Assembly: GCF_015767675.1 (NCBI RefSeq)
Contig: NZ_CP065218.1
Span: forward strand, 1,302,001-1,366,000
Direction of reading: 5' to 3'
DNA length: 64,000 nt
Source of the DNA: Vibrio navarrensis
Lineage (GTDB): Bacteria; Pseudomonadota; Gammaproteobacteria; Enterobacterales; Vibrionaceae
In this document: positions 17,832-26,635 of the stretch, one piece after another
Layout: each line of letters opens with the position of its first letter
How positions within the stretch are numbered: the first letter of the stretch is position 1
Translations under genes and position numbers: made by a program
The notes under the pieces: model-generated
What the model was told of the DNA's origin: nothing
Databases searched by the model: none
The model's input: only the letters and a program-made list of their open reading frames with translations

Positions 17832-18779
17832 TTATCGCGCTTGGTAATTGGCTTGGCATTGCCAGCGAAAGGTCTGGTGCTGTTTGGGGGCCAACTCCAG
17901 TAAACCAATATGGTGGTTGAAGGCATCTGCCGGGCAACTCATGGGTTCAATGGCAATAGACGCTTCGGAGTTAGGCGTGTAAAGCTGAAGATAAGGGTAG
18001 CTGGGATCTTGTTGGTAATTCAGTGAGGCAACGTGGTCTTGTCGCTGTAAGGACAGTTGAATAGGCTCACTAGTATCGAAATAAAAACAATGATTTAGCG
18101 TAACTCCATCCAGAGAGGTTGCCTGTAAGAATTGTTCGTTTGGAAAGGTGAGAGCAGTTGGCATGTCATCAATATGCTCAAGTTCGTGACAAAAAGGCAT
18201 AGTCAAAGAACATTGTGAAAGTGGGGCTCCTAAAGAGAAATAGGGGTGCCAAGCATCTCCAAAAGGCATGGCTGTGACTCCTTGGTTTTCCACTGTCGTG
18301 GTGCAACTCAATAAGCCGTCGATGGTGATTGAGAATCTAATATCGATTTGAAAAGCAAATGGATATCCGGGATGCAAACAGGAGGTTGTAAAGCGTAGAT
18401 CCACCTCTGCTGACTGTTCACTTGTTTGGCAGTGAAGGAGTTGAAACGGCTGGTTATAGAGTAATCCGTGAACAGCGTGTTCCGACCAAGGAAAATTAGC
18501 TGGCAACTGATAATGATGACCTTTGTAGCAATAACGACCGTGTTTAAGGCGATTCGGAAAAGGAAAGAGTTTTGCACTACGTGAAAAATAGGGGTGTTCA
18601 TTTATAAGCTCATCACTGGCTTGATAACCTGATATAAAAGAGAAGGGGCTGTGGTTGAATATAAATTTATTTATAACAGCACCAAATTCTGTAATTAACT
18701 CAATTTCAATACCTATCTCTGGATTGTTAATGACTATGCTATCGAACATGCCGAATTTTTCTTTACTAATTTTGAACAT
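17832..18779 (-). CDS. Aldose 1-epimerase family protein
   Basis: This cytoplasmic protein of about 315 residues belongs to the galactose mutarotase-like fold. It interconverts alpha and beta anomers of free sugars or modified hexoses. Family marks include FPFPNRLKHGRYCYKG, the HAVHGLLYNQPF histidine region (two conserved His) and DAWHPYFSLG; the C-terminal PNSEASIAIEPMSCPADAFN block has the catalytic-type Glu. I start at ATG 18779 because GGAG lies nine bases upstream; an in-frame ATG at 18794 has no ribosome site. It is divergent from the GH116 gene. A role in readying hexoses from beta-glucan breakdown is likely but inferred. Confidence 0.85.
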   Translation of the reverse strand: MFKISKEKFGMFDSIVINNPEIGIEIELITEFGAVINKFIFNHSPFSFISGYQASDELINEHPYFSRSAKLFPFPNRLKHGRYCYKGHHYQLPANFPWSEHAVHGLLYNQPFQLLHCQTSEQSAEVDLRFTTSCLHPGYPFAFQIDIRFSITIDGLLSCTTTVENQGVTAMPFGDAWHPYFSLGAPLSQCSLTMPFCHELEHIDDMPTALTFPNEQFLQATSLDGVTLNHCFYFDTSEPIQLSLQRQDHVASLNYQQDPSYPYLQLYTPNSEASIAIEPMSCPADAFNHHIGLLELAPKQHQTFRWQCQANYQAR

Positions 18780-18780
18780 T

Positions 18781-18811
18781 GTTAATATCTCCATTTTTTA
18801 TTGATATTAAC
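18781..18811. promoter_or_regulatory. 9-bp inverted repeat upstream of the epimerase and GH116 genes
   Basis: GTTAATATC (18781-18789) and GATATTAAC (18803-18811) are exact complements separated by 13 bases. They abut the epimerase start and lie about 35 bases before the GH116 start. It could be an operator for one of the two LacI proteins, or a hairpin in the epimerase leader that carries the GGAG near its loop. Confidence 0.4.
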
Positions 18812-18846
18812 AGTTGAAATTAAATATTCAATATTGGATTTAAACT

Positions 18847-21800
18847 ATGAAGAATAAAATCCCATACACAACTTATCATGGCATAGCGCGTGATTTGTGT
18901 GCGAAAGGTGACGCAGTTGAATTTATTCAACCTTGGTATACTCCCGTATCTACAACACCGGAAAATACGGGAATGGCAGTAGGGGGAATAGGCTCGACGT
19001 TTACCCTTACACCCAAAGGCGAGACACCAAACTTTAGCTTTATTCCTGGTGTTTATGTTGACTGTTCGGAAAGCTCTATTAAAAGCTCTATTAATTTCAA
19101 TGATTTCTATATTTCAGTGATGGAACCGATAAATATTGACAATATAGCAATAAGAGATCTTGAAGAATTAAAACGTTTTTTGCATTTCTATCCAGCACTA
19201 TTTAATGGTCAAAAGCTCGACTGTGTGAGTGAAGAACGTGCCATCGAAACAATAAAAAAGAGCCTAATTAGTTCGAATTTCTACAGTGACAATCAGTCCA
19301 ATTTTTTGCGTTGGAAGGTGGAGTTTACTGAAAAAACCCAAAAGCACATTGAGCAAGATGCCAACTCGCTGATGACACAGCTTTTGGTTGCACTGGATTT
19401 TTTTGACGGTTTGCTCATCAACGCTTCGGCTGATTGTGTCTCTCTTACCGGTAAAAGCGTTGATCAAGTTCGCTCAATGAATAGCGAAGATATTCACTAT
19501 CAAGCCTTGTACCCGATTGCTCAGTATCAGTATGCAGGCATCGACACGCTCAAAGTGACCCGCAAAGTGGTTTCACCGATAGTGAAAAATGAGCAGAAAT
19601 TGTGCTCATTGCCGCTGCACTGGAATCAATTCGAACTCACCAACCTATCAGACTGCACCAAACTGATCACGCTGGCACAACCACTGGAAAACTTACTCGG
19701 TTCTACCTATCAAAAAGCCCGTCACGGCGTGCAGGATTCGGCATGTTATTTGATCAGAAATGCGATTTTACATAAGCATAGTCAGAGCAACATTGAGGAT
19801 GGCGATGTCGAGTTTATTGGCGCCAGTTTACGAAGCGATTCACCTTACTCATCCGATATAGAAGGAGAAGTACAGTATGGCGTTGTCGCTAGAAAAGCCG
19901 ATCTTGAGTCTGGGAAGATAACGGTAACGGTAAAGCCCTCTGTCTACAGTAGTAAAGTCGAAACCCAGCTTATAAATGCATTAAAAACAGGACGCACCAG
20001 TAGCCATTTTGATCGCGGTATTTATAGTGGACGTGAGAGTGTGACTGCCTTGATATGTGTGCAAGTGGAACTGCAGCCGGGTGAAACGGTCGACTTGCGT
20101 TATTTACAGGTAATGGATCATAGCAAGATATGGCTTGATGATTTGAGAACAGAGAAAGCGTACTCCAATTTCTTTCCGAAACATCAAAGAGCCACATGGA
20201 TGATAAAAGAGGTGTTGCCACAGCTTGACAAAATTGAAGAAAAAATTGTTAAGCAGCAAAATGACTTTTTATCTCTAGCCAATCAGAACATGCAGGATAA
20301 AGAGACGGCAGAGCGTTATTCAACCATGGCGATGAATACCTTGTCATTTCTCTCCGAGTCAACGGTGTGGGATTGTGAAAATAGATTTCTGGTCAAGGAG
20401 TGTGTGGATTACCCATTTTTCAATTCATTAGATGTTTATTTCTACGGTTCATTCTCAATTTTGTATCTGCTCCCTGAACTTGATGGTAGCGTGATGCAAG
20501 CGTTTGCTGACGCGATATTATCGACTGATGACACGAAACGGAGATATTGGGAATATGAAGACAAACCGTTTGCTGATCTGAATGACGCAAAATATGAAGG
20601 CCCTCGAGCATTGTATGGTGCCGTTATTCATGATTTAGGCAGCCCGTTTGATATTAAGCCAGATGCGTACAGTTGGCATAATGTAAAAGAATGGAAAGAT
20701 CTCGCGCCTAAATTTATTTTGATGGTGTACCGCCACTATCAACAAACCAAAAATAAACAACTTGTGGAGTATTGTTGGCTCGCGGTCAAAGAGAGCATCC
20801 ACTATTTATCGAGCCTGATAGAAGAGGGCGATTCGCTACCTTTGGTTCATGGTACGGATGACACCTTCGATAATCTTTCGTCTCATGGCATCTCGATCTA
20901 TTGTGCGAGTTTATGGGCTGCTGGCCTTAAAGCGGCGGGAGAGCTTGCGCATATTATGCAAGAGCCTAGTTTAGCAGAAGAGTACAAGCAGCAATCTCAG
21001 CGCGCATTGAGTACGATTGAAAGTAGCTTATGGGATGAAAAAAATGGTTACTACCATTTTTATGCCACGCCTATTCAAACTAAGCATTTAACCGGAAAAG
21101 ATTATCAGCCACTGGAAGCGTTAGGGATAGTACTGACCGGGGATTTAGTCACCGACAAGTTAATACTGAATACCTATCTTGATCGAGTGGATGAACAAAG
21201 TGATGTACCGAGAATTGAGCAAAGATTACGCAAGAAGCAGAATCTTCTTGCAACGGCTCCGTTAGCGTTTACGCGACAGTATCAAGTGATGATTCTGGAT
21301 TCAGACAACAGTTTTGGTGATGCTTTGGTTGCCGATACCTATTTGAAACTGGTTGGTCTGGATGGTCTATTTCAAGCAGAGCGCATCGAAAGAACGTTGG
21401 AATTTATCTATGAACGCAATTTCCATCGCAATAGCCCTAACTTGGGGGTGGCAAACATGACACTTTCTGATGGTTCCCCGCATGATGCTTTTCAAGCTCA
21501 AGATGTTTGGGGCGGGATCCAGTTTAGTGTGGCCACGGCGCTTAAGTATGCAGGAAAGAAACAGTATGCGGAGAGACTATTAGATACCGTGTATCACACC
21601 CTTTATCGTTCGGCGAAAATTCCATTTGCAGCACCTGAAGGCTTTAACTGCTCGTTCCAAGTCACGCATGAGCAATTGCAAACACAGTTTTCACTGAGTG
21701 AAGAGGTCGCGACACGCTGGCTAGACGACTTAATTTCCTATCGGGCACTTCGGCCTGATCTGCGGGTCAGTCATGATTTGCTGTCGAGCAAAGCCGCGTT

Positions 21801-21939
21801 TTTGCAGAATCTTGCGATTTTAGGTGTTGGTGAGGAAACGCTGGAGCAGCTATATCATTGGTTGCTCAGTTGCGGTATGAAGTACACTGCGGGTCGATAT
21901 TTTAGGCCTGGAATGATTTTTTCCTATCTATATTGTTAA
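18847..21939 (+). CDS. GH116-family glycoside hydrolase (GBA2-like)
   Basis: This 1030-residue protein has no signal peptide, so it is presumably cytoplasmic. It matches glycoside hydrolase family 116 (bacterial beta-glucosidases and human bile-acid beta-glucosidase GBA2). The N-terminal half has MAVGGIGSTFTLTPKG, the family's glycine-rich opening. The (alpha/alpha)6 catalytic part has NSLDVYFYGS, AVIHDLGSPFD, WKDLAPKFILMVYR and GTDDTFD, all easily aligned to GBA2. The acid/base Asp is probably Asp825 in NSFGDALVAD. At the position I would align with the GBA2 nucleophile Glu, this protein appears to have Asp521 (CVDYPFFN), with Glu518 nearby. It is monocistronic, followed by a clear terminator, and should act on imported beta-glucosides. 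Confidence 0.8.
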   Translation: MKNKIPYTTYHGIARDLCAKGDAVEFIQPWYTPVSTTPENTGMAVGGIGSTFTLTPKGETPNFSFIPGVYVDCSESSIKSSINFNDFYISVMEPINIDNIAIRDLEELKRFLHFYPALFNGQKLDCVSEERAIETIKKSLISSNFYSDNQSNFLRWKVEFTEKTQKHIEQDANSLMTQLLVALDFFDGLLINASADCVSLTGKSVDQVRSMNSEDIHYQALYPIAQYQYAGIDTLKVTRKVVSPIVKNEQKLCSLPLHWNQFELTNLSDCTKLITLAQPLENLLGSTYQKARHGVQDSACYLIRNAILHKHSQSNIEDGDVEFIGASLRSDSPYSSDIEGEVQYGVVARKADLESGKITVTVKPSVYSSKVETQLINALKTGRTSSHFDRGIYSGRESVTALICVQVELQPGETVDLRYLQVMDHSKIWLDDLRTEKAYSNFFPKHQRATWMIKEVLPQLDKIEEKIVKQQNDFLSLANQNMQDKETAERYSTMAMNTLSFLSESTVWDCENRFLVKECVDYPFFNSLDVYFYGSFSILYLLPELDGSVMQAFADAILSTDDTKRRYWEYEDKPFADLNDAKYEGPRALYGAVIHDLGSPFDIKPDAYSWHNVKEWKDLAPKFILMVYRHYQQTKNKQLVEYCWLAVKESIHYLSSLIEEGDSLPLVHGTDDTFDNLSSHGISIYCASLWAAGLKAAGELAHIMQEPSLAEEYKQQSQRALSTIESSLWDEKNGYYHFYATPIQTKHLTGKDYQPLEALGIVLTGDLVTDKLILNTYLDRVDEQSDVPRIEQRLRKKQNLLATAPLAFTRQYQVMILDSDNSFGDALVADTYLKLVGLDGLFQAERIERTLEFIYERNFHRNSPNLGVANMTLSDGSPHDAFQAQDVWGGIQFSVATALKYAGKKQYAERLLDTVYHTLYRSAKIPFAAPEGFNCSFQVTHEQLQTQFSLSEEVATRWLDDLISYRALRPDLRVSHDLLSSKAAFLQNLAILGVGEETLEQLYHWLLSCGMKYTAGRYFRPGMIFSYLYC

Positions 21940-21951
21940 ATTCAATACTAC

Positions 21952-21992
21952 AAGAGGTTGATTTTTATAATTAACCTCTTTTTTGTTGTTTT
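21952..21992 (+). terminator. Intrinsic terminator after the GH116 gene
   Basis: AAGAGGTT (21952-21959) pairs with AACCTCTT (21973-21980) and is followed by TTTTGTTGTTTT. This is a standard rho-independent structure 13 bases after the stop. Confidence 0.8.
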
Positions 21993-22056
21993 GGGCGAGT
22001 GTAGAATGGTATGTTAAAAAAAAGAGACTAACTTGGTTGTGAGCTTCAGTGGTTTT

Positions 22057-23076
22057 ATGAAAAGAACAGATAAAGTAAAAATGCCGACGGCTTATGAGGT
22101 TGCGAGGCTAGCCAACGTTTCTCAAAGTACAGTGTCACGCTATTTCAATCGAACCTCTTATGTATCAAATGATAAAACAGAGAAGATTGAGCAGGCGATA
22201 AGAGAACTGGGCTATAAGCCGCCAAAATATGCTGATAAATTGATCAAAACACGCTCAATGACGATTGGTGTCCTCGTGCAAAATCCCGATAGCCCTTATA
22301 CGAGTAGTATTCTCATTGACATGGAAAAACTTCTAGCGAAACACGGCTACTCTTTGCTAATTTCAGTCAACAGTTGGCAGGAAAGTTTGGTGGCGTACTC
22401 GTTAGAATATTTAATGAAGAGTGATGTTGATGCGATTATTATTATTTCTGGCAATGTTGATAAAAAATTAATAGTTAAAATTTCTGAAACAATTCCCGTT
22501 GTTGCTGTTGGTTACAACATTGTTGCAGATAAGGTACGTTCAATATCGCTAGATAATAATCTAGGTGGATATTTAGCGACACTACATTTAATACAGCTTG
22601 GTCATGTAAACATAGCTCATATAAAAGGTTTGCCAAATCATGACGATGCCATCTATCGTTACAATGGTTATGTTCGAGCACTAAACGAAGCGGGAATTAA
22701 TATCAAAGAAAAGTTAATACTTGACGGTGATTTTAGTATTAAGAGTGGTTATGAGAAAACGATCGAGTTGATCAAATCGAAGGTCTACTTTTCTGCTATA
22801 TTCGCTGCAAATGATCTAAGTGCTTATGGTGCGATAAAAGCATTGCATGACAATGGATTCAAGGTGCCAGAAGACGTTTCTGTGATTGGGTTTGATGATT
22901 TACCCACGTCACCGTATTTTACTCCTTCTTTAACCACGCTGCGTCAGCCTCTTGAGGAAATTGGAGCGCTTAGTGCGAAGTGTGCGTTGAATTTGCTCAG
23001 TGGTGAATCGGAAGCTATCCGCTTACCGCCTATTAGCCTGATTGCGCGAGAATCAACAAAATCTCGCTACCGATAG
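22057..23076 (+). CDS. LacI-family regulator 2 of the beta-glucan locus
   Basis: This LacI/GalR-type repressor has about 339 residues. Its helix-turn-helix reads YEVARLANVSQSTVSRYF, followed by a hinge (KTRSMTIGVLVQNPDS) and a sugar-binding-protein-like domain ending VIGFDDLPTSPYFTPSLTTL. In-frame starts at 22033 (TTG), 22057 (ATG) and 22081 (ATG) are all possible; I chose 22057 as an ATG a short way before the helix. It is only moderately similar to the first LacI protein and more AT-rich. It lies between the GH116 gene and the convergent GH9 gene and is a natural candidate to control the GH9/GH16/porin half of the locus. Confidence 0.85.
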   Translation: MKRTDKVKMPTAYEVARLANVSQSTVSRYFNRTSYVSNDKTEKIEQAIRELGYKPPKYADKLIKTRSMTIGVLVQNPDSPYTSSILIDMEKLLAKHGYSLLISVNSWQESLVAYSLEYLMKSDVDAIIIISGNVDKKLIVKISETIPVVAVGYNIVADKVRSISLDNNLGGYLATLHLIQLGHVNIAHIKGLPNHDDAIYRYNGYVRALNEAGINIKEKLILDGDFSIKSGYEKTIELIKSKVYFSAIFAANDLSAYGAIKALHDNGFKVPEDVSVIGFDDLPTSPYFTPSLTTLRQPLEEIGALSAKCALNLLSGESEAIRLPPISLIARESTKSRYR

Positions 23077-23108
23077 AAACAGCCGATACAAAAATAACCC
23101 ATATAAAA

Positions 23109-23142
23109 ACAAGTAGCCGAGAATATTTTCTCAACTACTTGT
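23109..23142. terminator. Two-tier stem-loop between convergent lacI2 and GH9 genes
   Basis: ACAAGTAG and CTACTTGT flank an inner stem GAGAA/TTCTC with a TATT loop. It lies between the convergent stops at 23076 and 23166 and can serve both directions. Confidence 0.65.
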
Positions 23143-23165
23143 CTGCCATTTAAAACGATATTGCT

Positions 23166-25496
23166 CTATTGAATATATTCATCAAGGAAACTCACTGCCC
23201 AGAAGAAAGGGGCATTCCAGTTAATCGTGATTTCATTTAAAGTCCAAGCGCCAATATCATCTTTCCAGCATGTTTGTCCTATGCATTTTCCTTTCATTGA
23301 CGAGGCAACAGGATCACTGAAGTTGATTGAGTTTGGTCCACCAGACATCACACCAGGTGGAACCAGAGGTGATGAAGAGTCAGCAGCATGCGCCCAGAAA
23401 CGGTGATGTGGATTGATCAATTGACGGCTTCCGTAACCCGAGACATAAGATTGATCGAGCGGGTTTCGACCGAGAATGTAATCCATCGCATCCATTATCG
23501 CTTGGGCGTACTTTGTATCCTTGGTGAAGTCGTAGGCAATACCTAAGAAAATGCTTCTGTTCATTAGGTTAGAGTTTGAACCCCATGGATACTCGCTTGC
23601 TTGATAGGGGATACGATAGCCTTCTTTAGCTATCGCCTGCTGATAAGCATCTGCTGTTGCAACGATATTCGCGCGCGCTTTACGCACTGCGTCATCTGAG
23701 AGACGATTTGGAACAATAGCCAGTGTGAGAGTTCCCGCACCGCTCACCCCTTGCCAATATAGATCTCCGGTCGCCTCACTATCTCCAGTCGGGGTGGTTA
23801 AGTAGTAAGGAGAGCGCTGAATGGCTTCTTTGTATTCTGCCTTACCGGTGGTGGCAAAAAGCTCTGCCGCTGCCCAATAGAACTCATCGTCTACCTTGGT
23901 ATCATCGTAAGGACCAGAACCGACAAAGTTGTCATACGCATAAACATGGTTGTTCACTTTGGCGGCTTGCCAGGCTTTTTCGGCGGCTAACAGGCAACGC
24001 TCAGCGTATTTATCATCCAGATCTCTCCATACACGTGCACATTGTGCCGCTGTTGCTGCTAGGTTCAGCGTCGCTGCCGTCGTTGGATAACTCAAATAAC
24101 GCTCTTTGGGATCTTTGTGAGGAGGCAAAGGCATTCCAGTCCAAGAATCATCTGCGATCTTATGGAAAACCATGCCATTCGCATTTATGGCTGTGAGTTT
24201 GAGGTTGGTTAGTTGCTCAGATTGATCGCCGACTGGTACCCAAATCTGACGATTGTCTTGCACTTGCATGGCCAGCATAAAATCCATCATCCAACGAGAC
24301 TCATCCAACAGATCATTGAATTGGTTGCTGTTCTCTGGAATCTTGACTTTGCCATCAGCGAACGCGCTTTGGCCATTTTTCTTGGTAAGTTTCTCTCTTT
24401 CGTAAAAATTCATCAGAGTCCAGAGCGAAATTCCGCCGTTAACCACATACTTTCCATGGTCGCCAGCATCGTACCAGCCTCCTGAAACATCGAGCGACAG
24501 ATCGCAACCGGGCCAGTTATTGCCTTTTGCGTCTTTTTTGTTGAAACACGTGGCAATTTCCGGTTTGTGACCCGCTGGTCGAGCTAAGTCGGCCCGTTGT
24601 ACATATTGCTCTTCAATATCAATGCCGCTTCGCTGCTGATAAAAGAAGGAAAGCGCATCGTACTTCATATCACGGTAAATACTGTCATCAAGATCAAATG
24701 GGTGGCTTCGCTCACCGTTGACTTCGAGTACTACGCCTTTTGCCGAGGATTTGACATGGCTGAAATCAACAAGCTGAACCTGCTCGCCAGAAGCACTGTT
24801 AAGTCCAAATGGCAGCGTTTTTCCTTCGGCAATCACCGCCTCTTTCGCATCCAATAATGCCCACGTTAAGGGGGACTTTTCTTCGGTTGCTACCGTTGCA
24901 TACTTTTGCGCGCTGGTAAAATAGCCAACTTGATTCACTCGCACTTTGGCCAGATCGACTTTCTTTTCGTAAACAGGGCCGGTTAGCGAAAGCTGCTTAA
25001 CGCAAACGGTGGTCGGTGCCTGAGTGCCGATCTGAAAATGCAATTGCACTTTGTCATCGTTATCCGAAGGTTTAAAAGAAAAATGAAACGATTTGAACTC
25101 GTTGGCAAGTGGAACGTCTTGGACAAGATAGCTGGTGTAGGGCGCGCCATCATGTTGGACAATGGTTTTTACACTAATGGCCTTTTGTGCCATGGCATCG
25201 AAGCGGAGGGTATAATTTTCACCTTGTTTAAGAGCTAGACCAGATTGACCTAAAATAACATCCCAAGGGTTACTTCCACTCGCTGTAAAAGATATGCAAC
25301 CGATATTATCTACCGCTTTTAGCGAGCCTCCCGCTGCCCACCAGCCGTCAATACCTTGCGAGAAATCGCTATTGGCCAGAAGGTTGATAGTCTTTGTGTT
25401 ATTAGAACTAGATGTGGATGTTTCGGCAGTACAACCCGTAAGCGCAATTAAACCGCAGCTAAATAAATTTAGCACAAGTAACCGTTTTTTAATCAT
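23166..25496 (-). CDS. GH9 beta-glucanase lipoprotein with carbohydrate-binding and Ig-like domains
   Basis: This protein of about 776 residues starts at ATG 25496, where AGAGG is well placed and a lipoprotein signal begins (lipobox LTGC, Cys22); a longer frame upstream lacks both. A CBM4/9-like jelly-roll (about residues 30-165) and an N-terminal Ig-like domain (about 180-265) precede the GH9 barrel. Catalytic marks are YDAGDHGKYV with the Asp pair near residue 343, the late NPHHRFWAH histidine motif, and the acid Glu755 in TLNEITINWN. It should cut beta-1,4 linkages (cellulose, mixed-linkage glucan or cellodextrins) from a membrane anchor. Vibrio chitin loci have GH9-type relatives acting on chitosan oligomers, an alternative. 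It is divergent from the GH16 gene. Confidence 0.9.
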   Translation of the reverse strand: MIKKRLLVLNLFSCGLIALTGCTAETSTSSSNNTKTINLLANSDFSQGIDGWWAAGGSLKAVDNIGCISFTASGSNPWDVILGQSGLALKQGENYTLRFDAMAQKAISVKTIVQHDGAPYTSYLVQDVPLANEFKSFHFSFKPSDNDDKVQLHFQIGTQAPTTVCVKQLSLTGPVYEKKVDLAKVRVNQVGYFTSAQKYATVATEEKSPLTWALLDAKEAVIAEGKTLPFGLNSASGEQVQLVDFSHVKSSAKGVVLEVNGERSHPFDLDDSIYRDMKYDALSFFYQQRSGIDIEEQYVQRADLARPAGHKPEIATCFNKKDAKGNNWPGCDLSLDVSGGWYDAGDHGKYVVNGGISLWTLMNFYEREKLTKKNGQSAFADGKVKIPENSNQFNDLLDESRWMMDFMLAMQVQDNRQIWVPVGDQSEQLTNLKLTAINANGMVFHKIADDSWTGMPLPPHKDPKERYLSYPTTAATLNLAATAAQCARVWRDLDDKYAERCLLAAEKAWQAAKVNNHVYAYDNFVGSGPYDDTKVDDEFYWAAAELFATTGKAEYKEAIQRSPYYLTTPTGDSEATGDLYWQGVSGAGTLTLAIVPNRLSDDAVRKARANIVATADAYQQAIAKEGYRIPYQASEYPWGSNSNLMNRSIFLGIAYDFTKDTKYAQAIMDAMDYILGRNPLDQSYVSGYGSRQLINPHHRFWAHAADSSSPLVPPGVMSGGPNSINFSDPVASSMKGKCIGQTCWKDDIGAWTLNEITINWNAPFFWAVSFLDEYIQ

Positions 25497-25898
25497 TTTA
25501 ACCTCTTTAAAATTAAGAAGATAGAAAGCATAAAGTGCCGTGCTATATAAATAAACAAATAGACAGAGCAATTTGGTATCTATCTTATAACAGCCTATAC
25601 GATGAGAACTCAATCGTACAATCAATAATATGTGAGTGTTGCTATCTTTTTAATACCTATGATGAAAGTCCATCGATTTATTTCAAATCACTCCAAGAAA
25701 GTTTTTCATGGATATCGTTTGAACGTGATCAAGACCAAAATTGAGATCAAAGATATTATTGTTGCTGACAAATACGAGCCTCAAATCTAGACAAAAAAAA
25801 TTTATAACCACTAAAGTTGGCAACACTGTAATACAAGAAATTATTTCAAAGAGTGGTAGTGATAAAAATGCTTTAAATTAGAATTATTGGAGACGATG
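25497..25898. other. AT-rich divergent control region between GH9 and GH16 genes
   Basis: About 400 bases separate the two divergent secreted-enzyme genes. I see no supportable coding frame: a 69-codon frame at 25535 has an implausible composition and no ribosome site. A partial symmetry CGTTTGAACG near 25717 is the only LacI-like half-site pair I could find. Both promoters must lie here, but no clear -35/-10 pair can be chosen by eye. Confidence 0.5.
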
Positions 25899-26594
25899 AT
25901 GATGCTGATTAGACTGTTTATTTTTACTGTTTTGACCAGCACTGCTTTTTTTAACAGTGCGTTTGCAATGGACTGGAGTGGTTTTCAGTGGTCTGTTTCT
26001 GATGGTTGGAAGAATCAAGGAAGCGAATTCGACTGTACTTGGAGATCTGGAAATATCTGGAAAGAAAACGATCTGCTCATACTTCATGCGAAACACGACA
26101 ATGGGTTTAAAACCTGTGCAGAGATGCGTACATACGCATATATGCGCAAGGGTCGTTATGAAGTTGAAATGCAAGCGGGTTCAGTTCCAGGAACGATCAG
26201 TTCGTTCTTTACGTATGTTGGCGAATCAGGAAGGGAAAGCCATTACGAAGTTGATATCGAATTGATGGGAGGAACCAACCTCTTGCATACCAATATATGG
26301 ATTAAGGGGCAGCAATCTCCTGTTGATATTGATTTAGGACGTTATGGACTATCTATTTGGAACATGGAGAAATACGCATTTTCAATTGATGAATATGGTG
26401 TGACTTGGGAAGTTTTTAACCGAGATAGCAATAGCTGGATTCAAGTTCGGCGTGCAAATGCCAAGGTGAGCAGTTATATGCAGCTATTTATAAATAACTG
26501 GATCAGTGCCAATCGCCATTTTCCTCCCAGCTCTTATAATTGGCTTCCAGTTTATGCAAAGTATCGCAATGTTAAGGTTACACCCTGGGAATAA
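25899..26594 (+). CDS. Secreted GH16 beta-glucanase (lichenase/laminarinase type)
   Basis: This small secreted enzyme has about 231 residues with an N-terminal signal peptide (hydrophobic run ending NSAFA). The family 16 catalytic motif reads EVDIE, with Glu117 as likely nucleophile, Asp119 and Glu121 as acid/base. The regular E-x-D-x-E spacing is that of the lichenase/xyloglucanase-like branch rather than the beta-bulged laminarinase branch. The start is set at ATG 25899, six bases after GGAG; adjacent ATGs at 25896 and 25902 are possible. It opens a plus-strand set with the lipoprotein and porin genes. Mixed-linkage beta-1,3-1,4-glucan is the likely substrate, by motif type. Confidence 0.82.
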   Translation: MMLIRLFIFTVLTSTAFFNSAFAMDWSGFQWSVSDGWKNQGSEFDCTWRSGNIWKENDLLILHAKHDNGFKTCAEMRTYAYMRKGRYEVEMQAGSVPGTISSFFTYVGESGRESHYEVDIELMGGTNLLHTNIWIKGQQSPVDIDLGRYGLSIWNMEKYAFSIDEYGVTWEVFNRDSNSWIQVRRANAKVSSYMQLFINNWISANRHFPPSSYNWLPVYAKYRNVKVTPWE

Positions 26595-26635
26595 TCCCAG
26601 TTGTTTTAAATTATATTTTTTATAGAGTAGAAATC

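Noticed and set aside
25497..25625. N-terminal extension of the GH9 protein
   Set aside because: A lipoprotein signal with a good ribosome site begins at 25496; the extension is not secretory and has no ribosome site.
25535..25744. 69-codon frame in the GH9/GH16 gap
   Set aside because: No ribosome site, Cys/Tyr/Ser-rich chance composition, lies in the divergent promoter region.
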